From positions 1 through 9,712 of the forward strand of contig JAKEHA010000164.1 of NCBI GenBank assembly GCA_022615275.1: DNA of 9,712 nt. Direction: 5' to 3'. A program made the translations under genes and the position numbers. The stretch is from Candidatus Latescibacterota bacterium. Lineage in GTDB: Bacteria > Krumholzibacteriota > Krumholzibacteriia > WVZY01 > JAKEHA01. Of this stretch, positions 5,450-9,712 are shown piece by piece. The notes under the pieces were generated by a model. The model was not told the DNA's origin, searched no databases, and saw nothing but the letters and a program-made list of their open reading frames with translations. Numbering within the stretch: the first letter of the stretch is position 1; every line of letters starts with the position of its first letter.

Positions 5450-7992
5450 CCGGGGAAAGGCGCGTTCGAGCCCTCGCGGCGCTCGCGGGGCTGGCCGCGG
5501 TGGGCATACCCGCGGCGGGGTTCGCGGGCGCGCTGTCGCCGGAGGCGCGGGTCGCGCTGCTTGTGTTCGGGGGTTGGGTGGTCCCGGCCATCCTGTGCGC
5601 GCCGCTGGCGCGCCGGTTCGTCACCGGCGCAGGGGTTCCCGCGCTCGCCTTCTTCCTCGCGCTCTCGCTGCACGCCGCCTGGTCGGAAGCGTTCCGCCTC
5701 TTGGGCGCGCGCTTCTCCGTGTACGCGGACGCGCTCACGTGGTTTCTCCTCCTGGCCTACGGTACGGTGATCTTTTCCGCGTGGGCGCGGCGACGCGATG
5801 GACCGACGCTGCGCGCGTCGCACCCGCGCTTCGCGCGCGGCGTACTGCTGGTCGGGACGGTGGCCGCGCTGGTGGCGATCGCGGCGTGGTCGCGCGGCGA
5901 CTTCAGTGTCGAAGAGGACGCGTACGATCACGTCGGATACGTGCGCCGCGTGATCGATCACGACACGATGCAGCCCGGCGGCCCGCTCGCGCTGCCGGTC
6001 GGCGTCGACCTGCCCTTGCCACCCGATCCTCGCAAGGGCGCGTTGCACGCGACCGTCGCCTGGATCGCGAGCCTCTCCGGCGCGAATCCCGTCGTCGTGT
6101 GGTCGATGCTGCCGCTGGTCCTGTATCCAGCCGTCGTGCTGGCGTTCGTGGCCTTCTCGCGGGCACTGCTGCCGCGGCGCGAGACACTGTTGGTGTGCGT
6201 CGCGCTTTTCATGCTGTCCTACGGCGGCACCGCCTTCCAACTCGCGGCGGCGTCCGCGTACGGACAGTCCCTGGCCGCGGCGTGGTTCTGGGTGGTAGCC
6301 TCGCTGGTCTTGTGCGGCCGCGATGAGCCCGCACCGCTGCGCCGGCGGCGCGCGCTCGCGGCCGCGGCACTCTCGTTCTGCGGAGTCTTGGTGCACGTCG
6401 GGGTGGCGTTCCATACCGCGGTGTTCGCGGCTAGCCTGGCCTTGTTCGCGCGCTGGATGGGGCTCGGTTACCGGCGCGCTACCAGGGACGCGGCCATCCT
6501 CACGGCCGCGGCCGGCGTCGCGGCAGTGGTGCGCGTGGGACTATCGAACCCGGGCGCGAACATCGTGCACTCGCACGTGCAGGGCGTCCTGTTCGTCGGC
6601 GACCGTCTTTTCGTGGCGAGTCCCTTCGAGATTCTCCGTCAGTTCGGCATGGTCTTCCTGGGGGGCCTGGTCTTGCTTCCCCTTCTCGCGGTGGCTCTAC
6701 GACGGGGCTGCGACGCGCGTGCCGTGTTGGCTTTGGCGATCGTCCCGGTGTGCATCGCGTTCGTTCCTCCCTTGGCGACGGCACTCTTCGCGAAGGGAAG
6801 TTACATGGTGTTCCGCGCACTGCTGAATGCGCCGGTTCTTGCCGCCAGCGCCATCGTCGTGGCGGCGGTGGCGGCGGTGGCGAGGGGGGGGCGATGGTGG
6901 GTGCGCATCGCGGCCACCGCGGCCCTGGCGGCGTGGGCACTGGCCTTCGTACGGCCGGCACTCGATGCAACGCGTGCCGACGCGTGGCATCGCCCCCCGG
7001 GGATGGACGAGGCGACGCAGGCGTTGATCCGCTCTGCCGAGACGCTGCCCGCCAACTCCACCGTGCTGTCGGATCCGGCGACGGCGTACCTGCTGAACGC
7101 GTACGGCTCGCACCGGTTCGTCGCGCTCTACGAGCAGCACGCCAATCCGCGCGACCGCTTCGCGCTCGATCGTCTGGAAGCGGTGCGCGACGTGCTCTCG
7201 CCCTGCGGGGATGCCGTGCGCGCGGTCGAGGGCTGCCGGCGCTACGCGGTGGACTACGTGATACTCAATCGACGTCCGCTCACCGGCGGACCCGGCTTCA
7301 TGACGGGGTGGGACGCGGCGCTGTACGACGCCACACGGGACCGACTGAGCGGCATCGGGCTCCCGTTTCGACCCATCGAGACGACGCCGGATTTTTCGAT
7401 CTTCCGCGTCGATGCGGGCATGGCGGCGGCGCTGGCCCCGGACCCGCTTCCCGCCCCGGTGGCGGTGGACTCCCAAGCGCTGCCGCCGTGCGCGGTGGCC
7501 GTCCCCGACCGCGTCTTCGACGTGGCCGGTCTGTCGGTGACGCCGTCGCTCGTCGCACCGGGGGACTCGGTGACGATCACGATCGGCTACCGCCGCGACC
7601 AACCCGCGCCGTTCGGGCTGCCGTTCTTGGCCCACGTCCGCTTCGACCACGAATCGTTGGCCGGAGGGCGCGCGTACCCGGGCGAGAAATACCTGCGCCG
7701 CTTCGCTGACCGTCGCCGCGGTGTCGTAACGCGCTATCGCGCCGACTTTCGTCCCGGGGCGGGCGTATACGAACCGGACCTGTGGCCCATGGGTGCGCCG
7801 TTGCGCGAACGCGTGGGGTTCGTGATTCCGCGCAACGCGCTCCCGGGAAGCTACCGCGTCGAGCTGCGCGTGATCCGTGACTCGCTCCTGCCAAACTTCC
7901 ACGCCCGCGACCTCATGTTCAACCGCGACCACTACTCGGGGACCGCGTGCGGGTCGCTCGAGGTGCGCGCGCGCGTGGGGGAGAGCCCATGA
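5446..7992 (+). CDS. Large GT-C-like membrane protein with C-terminal extracytoplasmic domain
   Basis: An 848-residue protein. The start is GTG 5446, which overlaps the GT2 stop as GTGA; the longer frame from GTG 5395 would overlap GT2 by 55 bases. Residues 1-505 hold roughly 12-14 hydrophobic segments. In the first large outside loop is an acidic motif EEDAYDHVGY (156-165), like the catalytic acidic loop motif of GT-C transferases that use polyprenyl-phosphate sugars. From about 510 onward the chain is soluble: an alpha/beta part (about 520-660) with SVLSD/AYLLNAY-type segments, then a beta-rich end (about 690-845). The beta-rich end has the pattern G-L-x-V-T-P...V-A-P-G-D-S-V-T-I-T-I...L-P-G-S-Y-R-V-E-L, reminiscent of sandwich domains at the tails of some bacterial GT39/GT-C-like proteins. 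The likely role is periplasmic sugar transfer, or polymerase- or ligase-like activity. I do not recognise an exact family. A run of eight G lies at 6884-6891. Confidence 0.75.
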   Translation: MTGERRVRALAALAGLAAVGIPAAGFAGALSPEARVALLVFGGWVVPAILCAPLARRFVTGAGVPALAFFLALSLHAAWSEAFRLLGARFSVYADALTWFLLLAYGTVIFSAWARRRDGPTLRASHPRFARGVLLVGTVAALVAIAAWSRGDFSVEEDAYDHVGYVRRVIDHDTMQPGGPLALPVGVDLPLPPDPRKGALHATVAWIASLSGANPVVVWSMLPLVLYPAVVLAFVAFSRALLPRRETLLVCVALFMLSYGGTAFQLAAASAYGQSLAAAWFWVVASLVLCGRDEPAPLRRRRALAAAALSFCGVLVHVGVAFHTAVFAASLALFARWMGLGYRRATRDAAILTAAAGVAAVVRVGLSNPGANIVHSHVQGVLFVGDRLFVASPFEILRQFGMVFLGGLVLLPLLAVALRRGCDARAVLALAIVPVCIAFVPPLATALFAKGSYMVFRALLNAPVLAASAIVVAAVAAVARGGRWWVRIAATAALAAWALAFVRPALDATRADAWHRPPGMDEATQALIRSAETLPANSTVLSDPATAYLLNAYGSHRFVALYEQHANPRDRFALDRLEAVRDVLSPCGDAVRAVEGCRRYAVDYVILNRRPLTGGPGFMTGWDAALYDATRDRLSGIGLPFRPIETTPDFSIFRVDAGMAAALAPDPLPAPVAVDSQALPPCAVAVPDRVFDVAGLSVTPSLVAPGDSVTITIGYRRDQPAPFGLPFLAHVRFDHESLAGGRAYPGEKYLRRFADRRRGVVTRYRADFRPGAGVYEPDLWPMGAPLRERVGFVIPRNALPGSYRVELRVIRDSLLPNFHARDLMFNRDHYSGTACGSLEVRARVGESP
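7977..7982 (+). promoter_or_regulatory. Ribosome binding site deciding the GT4 start
   Basis: GGGGAG lies 6 bases before ATG 7989. With the ATGA overlap it supports this start over the upstream ATG-like extension from 7947, whose 14 extra residues are Arg/Gly-rich and lie inside the previous gene. Confidence 0.65.
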
Positions 7993-9125
7993 TCCGCGTG
8001 ACGTACCTCGTCGACGCGCCTTATGTGGGCGGGGCGGAGCTCTACGTCGCGCGTCTAGCCGGCGGTCTCGACCGTGCGCGCTTTTCGCCATCGGTGATCA
8101 TGAGTGCGAACGAGACCGACAATTCGCTTTCCGGGTGGGCACGGGCTCTGGAGACGCGCGCGATCCCCGTGGTGCGCGTTCCCATGCGCCTACCATTTCA
8201 CCCGGCGGATGCCGCCCGGATTCACCGTGCGCTGGTGCGGCTTTCCCCCGACGTCGCCCACGTCAACATGCCGGGACCCTACAGCGGGCAGACGGGGCTG
8301 TTGGCTCCGATCGCGCGCCTGGCCGGGGCCCGCGTGGTGGTCACCGAACACCTCCCGATGGTGGCGCGGCTGTGGAAGCGCGCGCTGGTAAAGCGCGCGG
8401 CGGTGCGCTTCGTCGACGCGGCCGTGACCATGACGCGGGCCAATGCCGACTTGCTCGTCTCCCGACAGGGCTATCCGCGTGGCCGCGTGCGCGTCGTCGC
8501 CAATGGTGTTCCCAGGGGATACGGAAGCACATCGGACGCGCGTGCGGCGTGGGGACTCGAGCCCGCAGTGCTGGGGTTCGTATTCGTCGGTACTCTGCTT
8601 CCGCACAAAGGGTTACAGGATGCACTTCGCGCGCTTTCGAGCCTAATGGGGCACCCGTGGAGGTTGCTCGTGGTGGGGACCGGACCGGAAGAGGGCGCGT
8701 GCCGCCACCTCGCGGCGCGGACCGGAGTCGCGGACCGCGTCACCTTCCTCGGACATCGCGCGCCCGACGAGGTGGAGCGAATCGTGGGCGCGTGCGACGC
8801 CCTGGTGCTCCCGTCTTCGGTGGAGGGGCTGCCCTATGTGATCCTGGAAGCGATGGCGTGCGCGAAGCCGGTCGTGTCGACGACCGCCTACGGAATCCCC
8901 GAAGCCGTCGTCGAGGGAGAGACCGGGTTCCTGGTGGCGCCCGGCGACGTGGACGCGCTGGGACGCGCGCTGCAGGTGCTCTTGCGGGACTCCGAACTGC
9001 GCTCGCGCATGGGACGCGCGGCGCGCACCCGTTTCGAGGAACGATTCACGCTCGAACGCCAGCTCGCGACGATGGAGGACCTCTATCGCGAGCTGGCGAC
9101 GGGACGGCCCGGGCAGCCACGATGA
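7989..9125 (+). CDS. GT4-family glycosyltransferase (GT-B fold)
   Basis: A 378-residue retaining glycosyltransferase of complete length, soluble or membrane-associated. The N-terminal domain opens with IRVTYLVDAPYVGGAELYV: the GGAE loop at 14-17 is typical of GT4. VVTEHLPM at 117-124 and the junction VVANGVP (169-175) lead to the C-terminal donor domain. There FVGTLLPHKGLQDAL (199-213) has the basic Lys207, VVGTGPEE (228-235) follows, and SSVEGLPYVILEAMA (276-290) gives the E-x7-E pair Glu279/Glu287 that binds the nucleotide sugar. YGIPEAVVEGETGFLV (301-316) completes the family pattern. It probably adds one sugar of the repeat unit on the cytoplasmic side. Both ends overlap neighbours as ATGA (7989-7992 and 9122-9125), so translation is likely coupled. 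Donor and acceptor are unknown. Confidence 0.93.
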   Translation: MIRVTYLVDAPYVGGAELYVARLAGGLDRARFSPSVIMSANETDNSLSGWARALETRAIPVVRVPMRLPFHPADAARIHRALVRLSPDVAHVNMPGPYSGQTGLLAPIARLAGARVVVTEHLPMVARLWKRALVKRAAVRFVDAAVTMTRANADLLVSRQGYPRGRVRVVANGVPRGYGSTSDARAAWGLEPAVLGFVFVGTLLPHKGLQDALRALSSLMGHPWRLLVVGTGPEEGACRHLAARTGVADRVTFLGHRAPDEVERIVGACDALVLPSSVEGLPYVILEAMACAKPVVSTTAYGIPEAVVEGETGFLVAPGDVDALGRALQVLLRDSELRSRMGRAARTRFEERFTLERQLATMEDLYRELATGRPGQPR

Positions 9126-9676
9126 CAGGCGCGCGTATTCTCCTCGTCAAGCCGGTGCTGCCGTACCCGCCCGATCAGGGCACCAAGGTGGTGTCGATGG
9201 GATTGATCGACGCGCTGTCGGCGGCCCACGACGTGACCGTGCTGGCGCGGCTCTTGGGGCGGGACGAAGACGAGCACGTGCGCGCGCTGGAGAAGCGGTG
9301 CGCGCGCGTGGTCACGGTGCTGCCGCCCAATCGCGCCTCGACGCGTGCGCGCGCGGCCTACAAGGTGGCGTATACCGCACGATCGATGCTGACGGGACGG
9401 TCTCTGAAGAGCCTCTACGACTGCCCGGGCGTGACCGTGCGCGCGGCGCGCGCGCTCGCGCGAGAATCCTTCGACCTCGTCATCGTCGAGTACTGGCAGA
9501 TGTATCCGCTCTTGGACGTGTTTCCCCGCGAGCGCACGGTGCTCCTGACGCACGACATCGACGTCCTCGTGCACGACGCGCGGGCGAGAATCGAGCGCGG
9601 CGCGCTGACGCGGCTGCGCGCAGCGACAACCTGGCGCCGGGAAGCTATGGCCGTAGCAGAGCGAGGTGAGCGTTAA
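9122..9676 (+). CDS. N-terminal half of a second GT4-like glycosyltransferase, ends early
   Basis: 184 residues starting at ATG 9122, which overlaps the previous stop (ATGA). ARILLVKPVLPYPPDQGTK (4-22), the stretch FDLVIVEYWQMYPLL (117-131) and VLLTHDIDVLVHDARAR (140-156) match the acceptor (N-terminal) domain of GT4 enzymes, ending in WRREAMAVAERGER. A full enzyme should be about 370-420 residues with a donor-binding domain, but TAA 9674-9676 stops it near the middle. So this is a truncated gene, a frameshifted or nonsense-mutated one, or a sequence error near the window edge. The last ~40 bases are clearly less GC-rich than the rest. Alone, the protein would lack the donor site and should be inactive. 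Confidence 0.75.
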   Translation: MTGARILLVKPVLPYPPDQGTKVVSMGLIDALSAAHDVTVLARLLGRDEDEHVRALEKRCARVVTVLPPNRASTRARAAYKVAYTARSMLTGRSLKSLYDCPGVTVRAARALARESFDLVIVEYWQMYPLLDVFPRERTVLLTHDIDVLVHDARARIERGALTRLRAATTWRREAMAVAERGER

Positions 9677-9677
9677 T

Positions 9678-9703
9678 GCGAGACTTCTCTAGATCTCGCT
9701 TTT
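9678..9703 (+). terminator. Possible weak stem-loop plus T-run after the truncated gene
   Basis: GCGAGA (9678-9683) pairs exactly with TCTCGC (9694-9699) around a 10-base loop and is followed by TTTT (9700-9703), starting one base after the TAA. The stem is short, the loop long and the T-run brief, so it is a weak intrinsic terminator at best. It may equally be a chance inverted repeat in an unreliable contig end. Confidence 0.25.
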
Positions 9704-9712
9704 GCGCTTGAC

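Noticed and set aside
6697..8091. 464-codon open frame on the - strand
   Set aside because: It lies opposite the GT-C-like gene and the GT4 start. Its composition is Arg/His-rich and shows no domain, so it is a GC-bias shadow.
7877..9121. Upstream extension of the truncated GT4 frame
   Set aside because: It is a shadow of the complete GT4 gene in another frame. Recognisable protein begins at ATG 9122 with the ATGA overlap.
1..9712. CRISPR arrays, tRNA/rRNA genes, insertion sequences, toxin-antitoxin or phage genes
   Set aside because: I looked on both strands for regularly spaced repeats, transposase or integrase motifs, terminal inverted repeats and cloverleaf patterns and saw none that could be supported.

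Overview
The window is one densely packed block of genes, all on the + strand. It reads as the middle of a surface- or exopolysaccharide (EPS/O-antigen-like) biosynthesis operon. Base composition is very GC-rich (roughly two thirds or more by eye, with strong G/C at third codon positions). Starts include TTG and GTG. The first complete gene begins with the residues MSKMFDALRRAE, an N-terminus I associate with stand-alone tyrosine-kinase-like ATPases in EPS loci of GC-rich, probably Gram-negative bacteria (deltaproteobacteria/myxobacteria, Eisenbacteria-like or similar lineages). I cannot assign a species. No tRNA, rRNA, CRISPR array, insertion sequence or phage gene is visible, and no gene-free stretch exceeds about 50 bases.

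Layout. Bases 3-98 hold the 3' end of an upstream gene. 95-919 encodes a CpsD/CapB-type BY-kinase-like ATPase whose Walker A lysine is missing. 971-2092 encodes a Pol-beta-fold nucleotidyltransferase-like protein. 2101-3225 encodes an alkaline-phosphatase-superfamily phosphodiesterase-like enzyme. 3222-4769 encodes a Wzx-type MOP flippase. 4778-5449 encodes a small soluble GT2 glycosyltransferase. 5446-7992 encodes a large membrane protein of GT-C appearance with an extracytoplasmic beta-rich tail. 7989-9125 encodes a complete GT4 glycosyltransferase. 9122-9676 encodes only the N-terminal half of a second GT4-like protein, ending in a stop codon just before an AT-richer tail at the window edge.

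The genes are tightly coupled. Five junctions are 4-base stop/start overlaps (TTGA, TTGA, GTGA, ATGA, ATGA), and the flippase-GT2 junction carries a full AGGAGG inside the preceding stop region. No internal promoter is visible, so transcription probably begins upstream. A plausible working model: soluble glycosyltransferases build a lipid-linked oligosaccharide in the cytoplasm, the flippase exports it, the GT-C-like protein acts on the periplasmic face (transfer, branching or polymerisation), and the BY-kinase-like protein works with an upstream Wzz-like partner on chain length or export.

The parts that do not fit a standard pathway are the degenerate ATPase and the adjacent nucleotidyltransferase/phosphodiesterase pair. 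Both members of the pair look cytoplasmic and both keep their catalytic signatures. They are the best candidate here for an undescribed regulatory or modification module. The truncated last gene and its odd tail may be biological or may be a contig-end artefact.
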